This document shows, in pieces, positions 1 to 8,728 of a stretch of DNA of 64,000 nucleotides. The stretch is taken from NCBI GenBank assembly GCA_964472785.1, contig CAYYMH010000005.1, forward strand, positions 65,470 through 129,469. The letters are read 5' to 3'. The notes under the pieces are model-generated. The model was not told the DNA's origin. It did not search any database and saw nothing but the letters and a program-made list of their open reading frames with translations. Source of the stretch: CAYYMH01 sp964472785 (GTDB lineage Bacteria; Zhuqueibacterota; Zhuqueibacteria; Thermofontimicrobiales; Thermofontimicrobiaceae). The number at the start of each line of letters is the position of its first letter. Positions within the stretch are counted from its first letter, which is position 1. A program made the translations under genes and the position numbers.

Positions 1-408
1 AATGTTTTTGATCTGCTCGAGCGTCAGACTGGTGACCGGATTTTCCGGATGGAGGTAAATACTCAAGCCATCTTTAGCAACCAGAAATTCAATACCGATA
101 TATTTGTACTTTTCCGCCAACATGCGCACTTCATTTGATTTGATGGTTCGCGATGCGGTGGTGATATCAACGTCCCCTTCGATCAACGCCTCGATCCCTT
201 TTTCCGAGCCGCCGCCTTCGACGTAAACCGAAACGTTCGGATTGATTTTCATGTAGGCTTCTGCCCAGCGTGATGCCAGGATAAGCATTGTGGTAGAGCC
301 TTTGATGTGTATTGTTCGCGTGTCCGAGAACCGGAAAAAAGCGCAACCTGAATTGAGGATGAAAATTAAAACGGTAAATAGTATGAGTATGTTTTTTAGG
401 ATTTTCAT
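1..408 (-). CDS. PstS-like phosphate-type ABC substrate-binding lipoprotein (partial, runs off the left edge)
   Basis: The reading frame starts at the ATG complementary to 406-408 and stays open to base 1, giving 136 N-terminal residues. It begins with a hydrophobic signal and a lipobox (LNSGC), so the mature protein should be a lipoprotein. The stretch IHIKGSTTM followed by AEAYMKINP and VEGGGSEKGIEALIEGDVDI is the PstS-type fold I pattern: a phosphate-loop GST, then a GGGS segment. PstS proteins capture phosphate for a PstCAB importer. No transporter partner is visible because the gene is cut. A related oxyanion such as tungstate or molybdate is possible next to cofactor genes, but the motif resembles PstS more than TupA or WtpA. 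Confidence 0.8.
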   Translation of the reverse strand, partial: MKILKNILILFTVLIFILNSGCAFFRFSDTRTIHIKGSTTMLILASRWAEAYMKINPNVSVYVEGGGSEKGIEALIEGDVDITTASRTIKSNEVRMLAEKYKYIGIEFLVAKDGLSIYLHPENPVTSLTLEQIKNI

Positions 409-928
409 GGTTTGTTAAATGACCTATTTAGTGTCTGTTCGTGCATTATTCAATTTATCTATTATCAATGAGTTATATATAAGAAAGTTCTTGATTATTT
501 TGTTAATTTTTACTATCTTTGTTTCACATCAATTATTAAACAATCAAAATGTAGTGTAAAATAAATATGAAAGAATAGAAGCAATCGCAAAAAAAAAGTT
601 ACCCAAAAATTCAAAAGAAGTATTGATGGATAAATTTGCAAAAAATACTTAAAAAAGTCAAGCTAAAAAGGAAATGATGTAAGAAATAAATATAAATAGG
701 GCATAGATTTCTCATCGATAAATATCTTTACCTGTTTTTATTGCTGATGAAAAATGAGCATTTATTATTACGGCATTTATAATAGAGATAGCCGGTTTTT
801 TCGGTGTTTTTTTTATTGATTCTTTCTCCGGGTCCGCTGTAACTCGGTGGCTGAATGGTTACGATGAATGATCAGAGTGGGGTTAATTTAGAAGGGGAAG
901 TGATTGTAATTATCAATTTCAGGAGTTG
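409..928. other. Intergenic region upstream of hypB with a decayed small reading frame
   Basis: About 520 bp without an intact gene. It holds a candidate promoter (491-519). Bases 563-652 contain an open stretch reading ERIEAIAKKKLPKNSKEVL and then MDKFAKNT before a stop. It has a lysine-rich protein-like composition but no start codon except an internal ATG at 626, so I read it as a possible remnant of a small gene. The rest is AT-rich and shows nothing I recognise. Confidence 0.4.
491..519 (+). promoter_or_regulatory. Candidate sigma70-type promoter upstream of hypB
   Basis: TTGATT (491-496), a 17-bp spacer and TATCTT (514-519). It lies about 400 bp before hypB, so it would give a long leader or serve the decayed frame at 563-652. 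Confidence 0.35.
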
Positions 929-1600
929 GTGAAAATTAAAATATCAGTTGTAAAAAATATTCTGGAAGCGAATGACAGGATTGCAAATCTAAATAAAAAG
1001 CTATTTGATGCCAAGGGAGTGCTTGTCGTTAATATAATGAGTTCACCGGGAGCTGGTAAAACAACACTTATTGAAAACACAATCAAGGCATTGAAGATTG
1101 ATTACACGATCGGAGTAATAGAGGGTGATATTCAATCCACTTATGATGCTGACCGGATAGCTGCAACAGGCGTACAGGCTGTTCAAATAAATACAGGCGG
1201 CGCCTGCCATATCGATGGTAACATGATCAGCGAGACGTTCGATGAATTCGATTTTGATGAAATCGATTTACTCATTGTTGAAAATGTCGGAAATTTGGTC
1301 TGTCCGGCTGAATTTAAAATGGGTGAAGATTTCAAAGTGATGCTGCTCAGTGTTCCGGAAGGGGACGATAAGCCATTAAAATACCCATTGATGTTTCATG
1401 AATCCAGCGTACTTCTGATCAATAAAATCGATCTGTTGCCGTATCTGGAGTGTGATGTTGAAAAAATTCGCCAAGAAGCATTAAAGATAAATGCGAATTT
1501 AAATATTTTTGAAGTGGCGGCGAAAACAGGTCTGGGACTTGAAAAATGGTTTAACTGGCTGAGACAGCAGATAAAAAATAAAAATGAATCAACAAAATAA
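929..1600 (+). CDS. hypB: Hydrogenase/nickel-insertion GTPase HypB
   Basis: HypB is a SIMIBI-class GTPase that, with HypA, delivers nickel to [NiFe] hydrogenase. The G1 P-loop SSPGAGKTT lies near residue 38, followed by VIEGD, the HypB-typical TGGACHID metal-site segment, ENVGNLVCP and the G4 motif NKIDL. Length (about 223 aa) is normal for the short form without an N-terminal His-rich or CxxCGC extension. The start is uncertain: AGGAG at 921-925 sits 3 nt before GTG 929 and directly abuts TTG 926, so I take GTG 929. No hypA, hypC-F or hydrogenase structural gene is nearby. This is an orphan copy upstream of formate dehydrogenase genes, suggesting a formate-hydrogen link or shared nickel physiology. 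Confidence 0.93.
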   Translation: MKIKISVVKNILEANDRIANLNKKLFDAKGVLVVNIMSSPGAGKTTLIENTIKALKIDYTIGVIEGDIQSTYDADRIAATGVQAVQINTGGACHIDGNMISETFDEFDFDEIDLLIVENVGNLVCPAEFKMGEDFKVMLLSVPEGDDKPLKYPLMFHESSVLLINKIDLLPYLECDVEKIRQEALKINANLNIFEVAAKTGLGLEKWFNWLRQQIKNKNESTK

Positions 1601-1714
1601 GGCATGGGTTAAAGTGGTTGTTCATCGTGTTGGTTTGCATCAATTTGTTTGCAATTGCCTGAGACAATTTAACCTGAATTATTCAAAAAATATTTTATAA
1701 CAGAATAATCAAAC

Positions 1715-1769
1715 GGCAGAATGATTGATTTTTAATGAGTTAATTATTCTACCGAAAAATCATTCTGCC
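1715..1769. repeat. Perfect 12-bp inverted repeat (hairpin or small repeat element)
   Basis: GGCAGAATGATT at 1715-1726 and its exact reverse complement at 1758-1769, separated by 31 AT-rich bases. It lies about 115 bp after hypB. No T-tract follows directly, so it is more likely a dispersed palindromic repeat than a simple intrinsic terminator. Confidence 0.7.
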
Positions 1770-1904
1770 AATGATCTTTAAACTGAGTTTTAAAAGCAAA
1801 ATAAATTCAAATAATTATTTTAACGTAAGTTATGCCTACTAACAATACGATTGATGAATAATTTAGGTTAAGTTATTTTTTTAATAAATTTTTAAAAAAA
1901 AGCA

Positions 1905-1933
1905 TTGACATAATAGTTAAGAAATATTATATT
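1905..1933 (+). promoter_or_regulatory. Near-consensus sigma70-type promoter for mobA-fdhD
   Basis: TTGACA (1905-1910), exactly 17 bp, then TATATT (1928-1933). It is about 80 bp upstream of the mobA TTG start and is one of the clearest promoters in the window. Confidence 0.65.
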
Positions 1934-2011
1934 TCACGGAATAATAAAGCCCTGAACATATTTCCAAAAAAATGTGAAAGGTTTAATGTTTACAACCGGA
2001 GTTGTAATCCA

Positions 2012-2590
2012 TTGACAGGAATCATTTTAGCAGGTGGCAAAAATAGTCGAATCGCAATGAATAAAGCCTTGATTCAAATGGGCGAACAAACCATAATCGA
2101 GAGGTCTGTCCATCTGTTTAAAAGTTTTTTTGAAGAAGTTATCATTGTAACCAACCACTTTAAAAATTATCATCACCTCAACACGAAACTGACCAAAGAT
2201 CTGATCCCTGACGCTGGTCCTTTGGGTGGTTTATACTCCGGATTAAAAACATCTTCCCAGGAATACAGTTTTGTGGCTGCGTGTGATATGCCTTTTATTG
2301 ATCCTGCAATTATTTTTCATCTCCAAAATTACATTCAAAGCAATGCTTACGATGTTATTGTTCCTGAAGTTAATGGATTTATCGAGCCCTTATTTGCGTT
2401 CTATTCCAAAATGTGTCTTCCGACAATTTGGAATCATTTGCAGCAGAGGAATTTGAAAATTCGATCGATTTACCCCTTTGTTAAAGTTAAACAAGTGCAA
2501 TGCGATAAGTTCGCCGAAAGTAAAAGGGCGTTTTTTAATATAAACACAAAACGTGATTTACAGTTAGCCAAAAAACTTTATTATGGATGA
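2012..2590 (+). CDS. mobA: Molybdenum cofactor guanylyltransferase MobA
   Basis: MobA transfers GMP from GTP to Mo- or W-molybdopterin, producing the bis-MGD cofactor that formate dehydrogenases need. The N-terminal nucleotide-binding signature LAGGKNSR (residues 6-13) is followed by the family's KAL motif, PDAGPLGGL and the metal-binding ACDMPF motif. Its 192 residues match the family. The start is TTG at 2012, chosen because the conserved MTGIILAGG begins there; GGAG lies about 10 nt upstream. It overlaps fdhD by 8 bp, so the two are translationally linked, which fits joint service to the formate dehydrogenase downstream. Confidence 0.93.
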   Translation: MTGIILAGGKNSRIAMNKALIQMGEQTIIERSVHLFKSFFEEVIIVTNHFKNYHHLNTKLTKDLIPDAGPLGGLYSGLKTSSQEYSFVAACDMPFIDPAIIFHLQNYIQSNAYDVIVPEVNGFIEPLFAFYSKMCLPTIWNHLQQRNLKIRSIYPFVKVKQVQCDKFAESKRAFFNINTKRDLQLAKKLYYG

Positions 2591-3365
2591 GCTCATCGAA
2601 ACCGTAAACATTGCTCGAATTTCGGGCGATGAAACTAACAATCAACAAGACGTGATCATCAAAGAGACGCCGTTAACGATTTTTGTAAATAATCACGAGT
2701 TGGTGACATTGCTATGTTTGCCCCAATATCAGGAAAATCTGGCGATAGGATTTTTATTTTCCGAAGGATTTTTATCTGACAAAGATGATATTGAACGTGT
2801 GAATGTCAGCCGAAATAGAGGCATTGTTTGGGTTCAATTGAAAAATCCACTTCACATCAATGAGAATTTTCAAAAGAGCAGAACCGTGACTTCGGGATGC
2901 GCTCGCGGCTTAACGTTTCATCAGTTATTTGAAAAATGGGAAGGCGAGTTTATTTCTACCCGGATGACAATTAGCCATGATTATATCGTCGATGCCGTAG
3001 CTGATTTAAATCAAAGATCATTATTATTTCGCCAGACCGGTGGAACCCACAGCGCTTTGATTTACCGGCAAAACGAATTTTTATTCGAACGGGAAGACAT
3101 CGGTCGTCACAATGCGATTGACAAAATTATCGGAGAATGCATCCTCAAGCGTATTTCCGGTGAGGATAAAATCATGATGAGCAGCGGGCGAATTTCGTCG
3201 GAGATTCTTTTAAAAGCCGCCCGCTTTAAAATACCGATATTAGTATCACGCGGTGCGCCAACATCAGCCTCACTTAAACTGGCTGAAGAAATTGGGATAA
3301 CAGTTGTCGGCTTTGCACGCGGTAAAAGAATGAACGTATATACCAACAGTTGGAGAATTGATTAA
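2583..3365 (+). CDS. fdhD: Formate dehydrogenase accessory sulfurtransferase FdhD
   Basis: FdhD passes sulfur from a cysteine desulfurase to the Mo/W-bis-MGD cofactor, supplying the sulfido ligand required for formate oxidation. Family motifs visible are the EGF.L segment near residue 60, TSGCARG with the conserved cysteine at residue 106, and the C-terminal half with RQTGGTHSA, REDIGRHNA, SSGRISSEI and SRGAPTS. The E. coli enzyme has two cysteines in a CxxC; only one is present here, as in many other FdhD proteins. The ATG at 2583 lies inside the end of mobA. A decayed copy of this gene's 3' end lies at 9177-9287. Confidence 0.95.
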   Translation: MDELIETVNIARISGDETNNQQDVIIKETPLTIFVNNHELVTLLCLPQYQENLAIGFLFSEGFLSDKDDIERVNVSRNRGIVWVQLKNPLHINENFQKSRTVTSGCARGLTFHQLFEKWEGEFISTRMTISHDYIVDAVADLNQRSLLFRQTGGTHSALIYRQNEFLFEREDIGRHNAIDKIIGECILKRISGEDKIMMSSGRISSEILLKAARFKIPILVSRGAPTSASLKLAEEIGITVVGFARGKRMNVYTNSWRID

Positions 3366-3796
3366 TTGATGTTTGAACAAAGATAAGTTAAAATCGCAGT
3401 AACAGAATAATTCATTCTTTTTTCGTAACGCGCTGACCTTTACAAACCGGAAAGATGTTAGGATTTATAAATTATTGTCGCTCAAAATATATATTAAATT
3501 TGTTTAACCTGAATAATTCATACGCCACAAAGTTTCTAATACACAAAGGCACACAACGTAATGAAAATATAAAGCCTGGCAGTCAAAGGAGATTAATCGA
3601 CTCATAATATTTTTTATGAATGCTTCTTTCACAACTTTGTGATTCTTCGTGACTTGGTGCCTTGGTGGCAAGATTTATGAATTAAACAGGTTAAAAGTGC
3701 ATGGCAGATAGTTATCCTTCAAATGGCTGACAATATCCAACAGATTTAATGCAAATGATATTCGATTAATGGGAGGTATTACATATCGCAAAGACA
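3366..3796. other. Intergenic region before the sensor kinase, mostly a MITE-like element
   Basis: 430 bp with no gene. Most of it is the palindrome-bordered element at 3503-3695. A GGGAGGT sequence at about 3770 lies 20 nt before the kinase ATG, too far for ideal ribosome binding. Confidence 0.5.
3503..3695. repeat. MITE-like element with ~20-bp terminal inverted repeats
   Basis: The left end (3503-3522, TTTAACCTGAATAATTCATA) pairs with the right end at 3676-3695, matching in 18 of 20 positions. The interior carries near-palindromic runs of the form CACAAAG and GGTGCCTTGGTGGC, a style shared with other repeats in this window. There is no coding capacity, so any mobility would be non-autonomous. 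Confidence 0.6.
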
Positions 3797-5578
3797 ATGC
3801 TTATTAAATCAAAATTACAAGCCATGCTTATCCCCGATCGAGTTCGAACCCATACACTCTGGATTTTGATTGGAACGCTGGCTTTTGTGATGCTCATTAT
3901 ATTTGCATCTTTTAAGATTTATAAAATTGCTCTCAATGAAACCAGGCGTAATCACCAATTGCTCCAAAGGGAAATGGCTATGGTTTCGGTATCAGGAATC
4001 AATCATTATCTGAGCCATGTGTCCGAAGATTTAAAATTTTTGATGAATTCTCCTTGTTTGAAAAGCATGGTGCGAGCGAATTACGAATCATTTTTAGAGA
4101 ATTTTTTTAATGTCCATAAAGCCTCGAACCTGATAGCTATTTTTGTCGCTGATTCGAATTTCAATATGCTCTATGCCATGCCAGAGTCTATCTCAAAATG
4201 TTTAGCTGGATTCCCGGTCGATAAACTGATTGATTTGCAGCTCGACAGCAATCAGGTTTGGTACTCGCCAGTGTTCCCGCAAACGAATGCAGATTGCCTC
4301 AGCCAGCTCAGCTATTTAATGGTTGTACGCCTGATCGAGAATTCGATGGAGGGGGGTGATTCCGGAGCAAAGAAAAAATCGAGCGTCTATTTAGGCATGG
4401 TTTCGAGCTTCGATTGGCTGCTTGATCATTATGTCGTTCCCTTAAATATTGGTACAACCGTCAATGCCTGGCTAATGGATAGAAATGGGCGACTGCTTTA
4501 TCATCCGACCTGTCCTGATATGGTTTTGCGAAGCATTACCGAGGATTCGCCGGATTGCATCACCTGCCATGCGTCGTTTGAGTGGCAAAAAAAGATGCTC
4601 ACTTCGACGGCGGCGTTTGGTGAATACTCAGTGGGCAATGAACCGACAAAAATTGCAACGCACGTGCCGCTGAATATCCAGAATGAGCGATGGATATTGG
4701 TTATTTCCTCCAATCTGGCTGAAGTCACTTCGGTGATGCGAAGCAAATTTTCGCTATTTTTTATCCTCGTTTTCATTATCCTTTTATTCATAATTGTCGT
4801 TGGGGTTTATCTTTACAAACTTAATATCAAACGGATTCGTGCCGAGGAATCGCAACGGCTCAGCGAACAAAAAGAACTGTTGCATTTGCAGACCTGTCAG
4901 GCTTCCAAATTAGCCTCAGTCGGTGAATTGGTCGATACCGTCGCCCACGAAATAAATACCCCGGTGAGTATCATCGTTGCCCAAACACAGGCGTTGGATT
5001 TGGATCGATCTAACCAGCAACGTGATTTTCCTGAGGAATTACAAATTATCAAGGAGCAAGCCCAGCGAATCAGCAAATATACCCGTCGGCTGTTAAACTA
5101 CTCCCATAATATGCCGTTCGATCCAAAACCAAACGATTTAAAAAAAATAATGGATGAGTGTTTATATTTATTGGGACCGCGATTTCGCGCCCACAAGATC
5201 ATAGTCCATAAAAATTACAAGCCATATTTACCATCGCCAATTGTGGATCAAATCCAGATGGAGCAAGTTTTTATCAACTTACTAAATAATGCGATCGATG
5301 CCATCCATGTCAAAGGCGAAATAACAATCGAAATTTTTGCTTGCCAGAAGGAAAACAGAGAAGAAGGAATCGAGGTCAAGATTACCGATAGTGGGGAAGG
5401 AATACCCCAGGATTCAATACCCAAAATTTTTGATGCGTTTTTTACCACTAAAAAACCCAATAAGGGTACGGGACTGGGTTTGCCCATATCACGAGCTATT
5501 ATGCAGCGCCACGGAGGGAAAATTAATGTCACCAGTGAACCAGGAAAAGGTACGACGTTTTCTATTTTTTTACAATGA
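3797..5578 (+). CDS. Membrane sensor histidine kinase with a periplasmic CxxCH motif
   Basis: This kinase (593 aa) has a membrane segment at about residues 20-41, a 275-residue extracytoplasmic sensor region and a second membrane segment at 318-341. A HisKA domain follows with the phospho-acceptor H384 (H-box VAHEINTP), then an HATPase domain with NNAIDA, DSGEGIP and TGLGLP boxes. The sensor region contains CITCH at 254-258, a c-type heme attachment motif, next to another cysteine at about 239. This suggests redox or gas sensing through covalent heme; that is inference. The natural partner is the NtrC-type regulator at 7049, now separated by an ATPase gene. Likely role: controlling the formate dehydrogenase genes around it. 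Confidence 0.88.
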   Translation: MLIKSKLQAMLIPDRVRTHTLWILIGTLAFVMLIIFASFKIYKIALNETRRNHQLLQREMAMVSVSGINHYLSHVSEDLKFLMNSPCLKSMVRANYESFLENFFNVHKASNLIAIFVADSNFNMLYAMPESISKCLAGFPVDKLIDLQLDSNQVWYSPVFPQTNADCLSQLSYLMVVRLIENSMEGGDSGAKKKSSVYLGMVSSFDWLLDHYVVPLNIGTTVNAWLMDRNGRLLYHPTCPDMVLRSITEDSPDCITCHASFEWQKKMLTSTAAFGEYSVGNEPTKIATHVPLNIQNERWILVISSNLAEVTSVMRSKFSLFFILVFIILLFIIVVGVYLYKLNIKRIRAEESQRLSEQKELLHLQTCQASKLASVGELVDTVAHEINTPVSIIVAQTQALDLDRSNQQRDFPEELQIIKEQAQRISKYTRRLLNYSHNMPFDPKPNDLKKIMDECLYLLGPRFRAHKIIVHKNYKPYLPSPIVDQIQMEQVFINLLNNAIDAIHVKGEITIEIFACQKENREEGIEVKITDSGEGIPQDSIPKIFDAFFTTKKPNKGTGLGLPISRAIMQRHGGKINVTSEPGKGTTFSIFLQ

Positions 5579-5751
5579 TTGGGATGAGCTGCGCGTTCGA
5601 AGTTTAAAATCTGTGAAAGTGTTTGAAAATTCACCCATGAAATGAATTTTCGCTTGATTTCAATGCCAAGATTTACTATCTTCCCATTGACAATGGAAAT
5701 TAATTGATATAATTGCTATTAACAATGGAAATAAACAAGGTGTTTTGAGTC

Positions 5752-7017
5752 ATGAAAAGTTCTGACCTGAAGACGGTTATTTTAGATCAAAATAAAATAG
5801 AATTAGAACAAGATGTAATCGCCCGAGACAAATTTGCAGTTTTATCGGAATGGCAAAAAGATCCAAATATCATCATTATATCGGGACTACGCCGCTGCGG
5901 TAAATCTACCCTTCAGCATCAGCAACGAGAAATTTATGATGGTTATTACTTAAATTTCGATGATGAACGCTTGATATCATTTACCGTTGAAGATTTCCAG
6001 CAACTGGATGAGCTATTCCACGAGCTGTTTGGCCATAAGAATATTTATTATTTTGATGAGATCCAGAATATCGAAGGCTGGGAACGATTTGCCAGAAGAT
6101 TGCACGATGCTCGAAAAAAGATCTATATTACAGGCTCAAATGCTCGTCTTTTGAGCAAAGAATTGGGTACTCATTTGACAGGGAGATATCTTCAGTGCCA
6201 TCTTTTTCCTTTCTCATTCAAAGAATTTTTAAGGTTCAAAAACACGCAATATGAGAGAGAAGACTTTTACACCACTGAAGGCAAGGCAAAGTTAAAACGA
6301 GCTTTTAACGCTTATTTTTCTTTAGGCGGATTACCCGAATATTTAAAGACTAAAAATAAAGACTACATCAGGACGCTTTATGAAAGTATTTTATATCGAG
6401 ATGTTCTGGTCAGGTATAACATTTCCAATGAGAAGGGAATGAAAGAGCTGATGCTATTTGTGTTGAGTAATGTGAGCAAACAGATTAGCTACAACAGTCT
6501 GAAAAATGTATTGCGATTGAAAAATTCCACCACAGTTAAGGATTATTTTAGTTATCTTGAGAGCTGTTATCTCATTTTTCTGCTTTCAAAATTCTCCTAT
6601 TCGTTAAAGGAAAATATTTATGCTAATAAAAAGGTTTATTTGATTGACAATAGCTTTCCAACCATTCTGGGATTCAGGCCTGGTGATGATCAGGGGAGAC
6701 TGCTGGAGAATTTGGTATTAATTGAATTAAAAAGACGTGATAAGGAAATCTATTATTATCAGGGAAAACAGGAATGTGATTTCGTCATTCGGGAAGATTC
6801 AAAAATTAAACACGCCTTGCAAGTTTGCTATGAGATAAGCGATGCGAATAGAACAAGAGAATACGATGGTTTGTTGGAAGCAATGGACACATTCCACTTA
6901 TCAGCAGGTCAAATCCTCACTTACGATCAACAAGATGAAACAACCATTGATGGTAAGCAGGTGAGTATCAGACCCGTCTGGAAGTGGCTGCTTGATAACG
7001 AGAGCACGGCTTTCTGA
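5752..7017 (+). CDS. ATPase of the AAA/DUF4143 family
   Basis: This 421-aa protein has a Walker A motif in GLRRCGKST (near residue 51), a Walker B with YYFDEIQNI, a sensor region ITGSNA, and the C-terminal DUF4143 half with the LFPFSFKEF and GGLPEYL motifs typical of the family. The C-terminal part resembles a nuclease-like fold (ECDFVI). Function is unknown. These genes are abundant, often strain-variable, and common in FCB genomes. Here the gene sits between a sensor kinase and its likely regulator and is more AT-rich than they are, so it looks like an insertion into a two-component operon. A near-repeat of ACAATGGAAAT flanks the upstream gap at about 5690-5730. Confidence 0.85.
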   Translation: MKSSDLKTVILDQNKIELEQDVIARDKFAVLSEWQKDPNIIIISGLRRCGKSTLQHQQREIYDGYYLNFDDERLISFTVEDFQQLDELFHELFGHKNIYYFDEIQNIEGWERFARRLHDARKKIYITGSNARLLSKELGTHLTGRYLQCHLFPFSFKEFLRFKNTQYEREDFYTTEGKAKLKRAFNAYFSLGGLPEYLKTKNKDYIRTLYESILYRDVLVRYNISNEKGMKELMLFVLSNVSKQISYNSLKNVLRLKNSTTVKDYFSYLESCYLIFLLSKFSYSLKENIYANKKVYLIDNSFPTILGFRPGDDQGRLLENLVLIELKRRDKEIYYYQGKQECDFVIREDSKIKHALQVCYEISDANRTREYDGLLEAMDTFHLSAGQILTYDQQDETTIDGKQVSIRPVWKWLLDNESTAF

Positions 7018-7048
7018 TCTCAAAAAAATTGAATCGAATTGAGAAGAC

Positions 7049-8461
7049 ATGACAACAGCAAAAACTCGAATTCTAATTATCGATGATGAAAAGGACATGC
7101 TCAATGCATTGAGGAAAATCATGAACGCCCTCAATTACCAATCTGCACTGGTCGATAATGGTCAATTAGCGATAGAGCTGCTGGCGCAGGAAGAGTTTGA
7201 CTTGATTTTGTGCGATCTTTTCATGCCCGAAATTGATGGCATGGATATTTTAAAAAGAGCAAATGAATTGGCACCGATCACACCGATTATTATTTTCACC
7301 GCTTATGGAACAATCGACCGCGCGGTCCATGCCATGAAGTTAGGCGCGTTTGATTTTATCGAAAAACCATTCGACATCGAACATCTAAAAGTGATCATTG
7401 AAAAAGGACTGGCGCAAAGAAGGCTTTATATTGAACGATTGAATTTACTGAACCAGTTGCAGCAGCGCTATGGCTTTGACAATATCATCGGCCGGAGCTC
7501 AGTGATGCGAAAGGTGCTGGAAATGGTGGAACAGGTTGCTGCTACCGAAGCGAATGTGTTGATCACTGGCGAGAGCGGCACGGGTAAAGAACTCATTGCC
7601 CGAAGCATTCATGCCCATAGCCCACGTCGCAAGCGCGCGTTTGTACCAGTGAATTGCAGCGCTTTCCCGGAGAATCTGTTTGAAGCAGAGCTGTTTGGTT
7701 ATGAAAAAGGGGCATTCACAGGCGCCAGTCGGCGAAAGCCTGGCTTGTTAGAATTTGCCAATGACGGGACTTTTTTTCTGGATGAGGTTTGTGAGTTAAC
7801 ACCTTCCCTCCAGGCCAAACTATTACGTGTACTTCAGGATCAACAACTAAGACACATTGGCGGAACTGAATTGATACAGGTTGATGTCCGGCTAATTTCT
7901 GCTACTAATAAAGATCTGGAACAGGCAAGAAATCAAAAACTCCTTCGAGACGATTTTTATTATCGGATTAATGTGGTGAATATTCATGTCCCACCATTGC
8001 GGGAGCGTCGCGAGGACATTCCATTGTTGGCAGAGTATTCTTTACAGCAGCAATTAAAAACCTCGGCCAAAAACATCAGTGGGTTCCATCCTCAGGTATT
8101 ACGAGAATTAGAAAGCTATCACTGGCCTGGGAACGTGCGCGAGCTTGAAAATGTGGTTCAGCACGCAATTGCGGTGACACGGGGTAATGAAATAACCTTA
8201 GCTGATTTGCCGAGCACAATGAATCAAAAGGAACAAAAGCCTTTAATTGCTGACCAGATGGATAATTTATCACTGGTCGAAATTAAAAACCGTACTTGTG
8301 ACGAGATCGAACGGTTTTATTTGATCAAATATTTGAAGGAATGCAAGGGCAATGTATCTCAAGTCGCCCAAAAAGCGCAAATGACCCGACGTAACCTGCA
8401 TCGGCTGCTCAATAAACACGGGCTGGAGCCATCCTTATGGCGTGAAAAAAGTGAGAATTAG
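7049..8461 (+). CDS. NtrC-family sigma54-dependent response regulator
   Basis: The protein (470 aa) has three domains. A receiver domain contains IDDE and the phosphorylatable D56 in LCDLFMP, with T/S and K switch residues in FTAYGT and EKPF. A central AAA+ sigma54-activation domain has GESGTGKE (Walker A), GAFTGA (sigma54 contact loop) and a Walker B FFLDEV. A C-terminal Fis-type HTH has the pattern GNVSQVAQKAQMTRRNLHRL. It would drive sigma54 promoters after phosphorylation by the CxxCH kinase at 3797. I found no clean -24/-12 site in the nearby upstream regions; the nearest match is poor (8681-8696). Targets may lie elsewhere or the site may be divergent. Confidence 0.92.
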   Translation: MTTAKTRILIIDDEKDMLNALRKIMNALNYQSALVDNGQLAIELLAQEEFDLILCDLFMPEIDGMDILKRANELAPITPIIIFTAYGTIDRAVHAMKLGAFDFIEKPFDIEHLKVIIEKGLAQRRLYIERLNLLNQLQQRYGFDNIIGRSSVMRKVLEMVEQVAATEANVLITGESGTGKELIARSIHAHSPRRKRAFVPVNCSAFPENLFEAELFGYEKGAFTGASRRKPGLLEFANDGTFFLDEVCELTPSLQAKLLRVLQDQQLRHIGGTELIQVDVRLISATNKDLEQARNQKLLRDDFYYRINVVNIHVPPLRERREDIPLLAEYSLQQQLKTSAKNISGFHPQVLRELESYHWPGNVRELENVVQHAIAVTRGNEITLADLPSTMNQKEQKPLIADQMDNLSLVEIKNRTCDEIERFYLIKYLKECKGNVSQVAQKAQMTRRNLHRLLNKHGLEPSLWREKSEN

Positions 8462-8728
8462 ACGTCCCATCCACCACAGAAAGTCCTGTACTGCTTAACC
8501 TACAAAAAATATTAGACTTAAATTGAAATCATGCCCTTTTTAGAGACATTCTTGTCTCACATTGTTCATCATTCTGATTTTTACCCGCCAAAGCGATATG
8601 ACATCCCTGATTTTTACTGTTGTTTTTATTACAATTAGTCAATTAAGATTTTTTTAAAAATAATCTTTATCCATGCTCGATGGCATAATAATTGGCTATT
8701 GGAATATCTGAAGGGATGAGGATGAATT

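Larger units (their letters stand above)
1601..2011. other. Intergenic region between hypB and mobA with an inverted repeat and a promoter
   Basis: 410 bp, very AT-rich. It contains the stem at 1715-1769 and the mobA promoter at 1905-1933. The segment at 1669-1686 (TTTAACCTGAATTATTCA) resembles the terminal repeats of the element at 3503-3695, so this gap probably holds decayed dispersed-repeat DNA. Confidence 0.5.

Noticed and set aside
563..652. A small intact gene before hypB
   Set aside because: No start codon or ribosome site precedes the open stretch. It is noted only as a possible remnant.
8681..8696. Possible sigma54 -24/-12 promoter, TGGCATAATAATTGGC, before the pseudo-receiver gene
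   Set aside because: The -24 part fits, but aligned to TTGC the -12 part reads TTGG; shifting to the GC makes the spacing one base too long. It is too weak to call, although the sigma54 regulator upstream makes it worth remembering.
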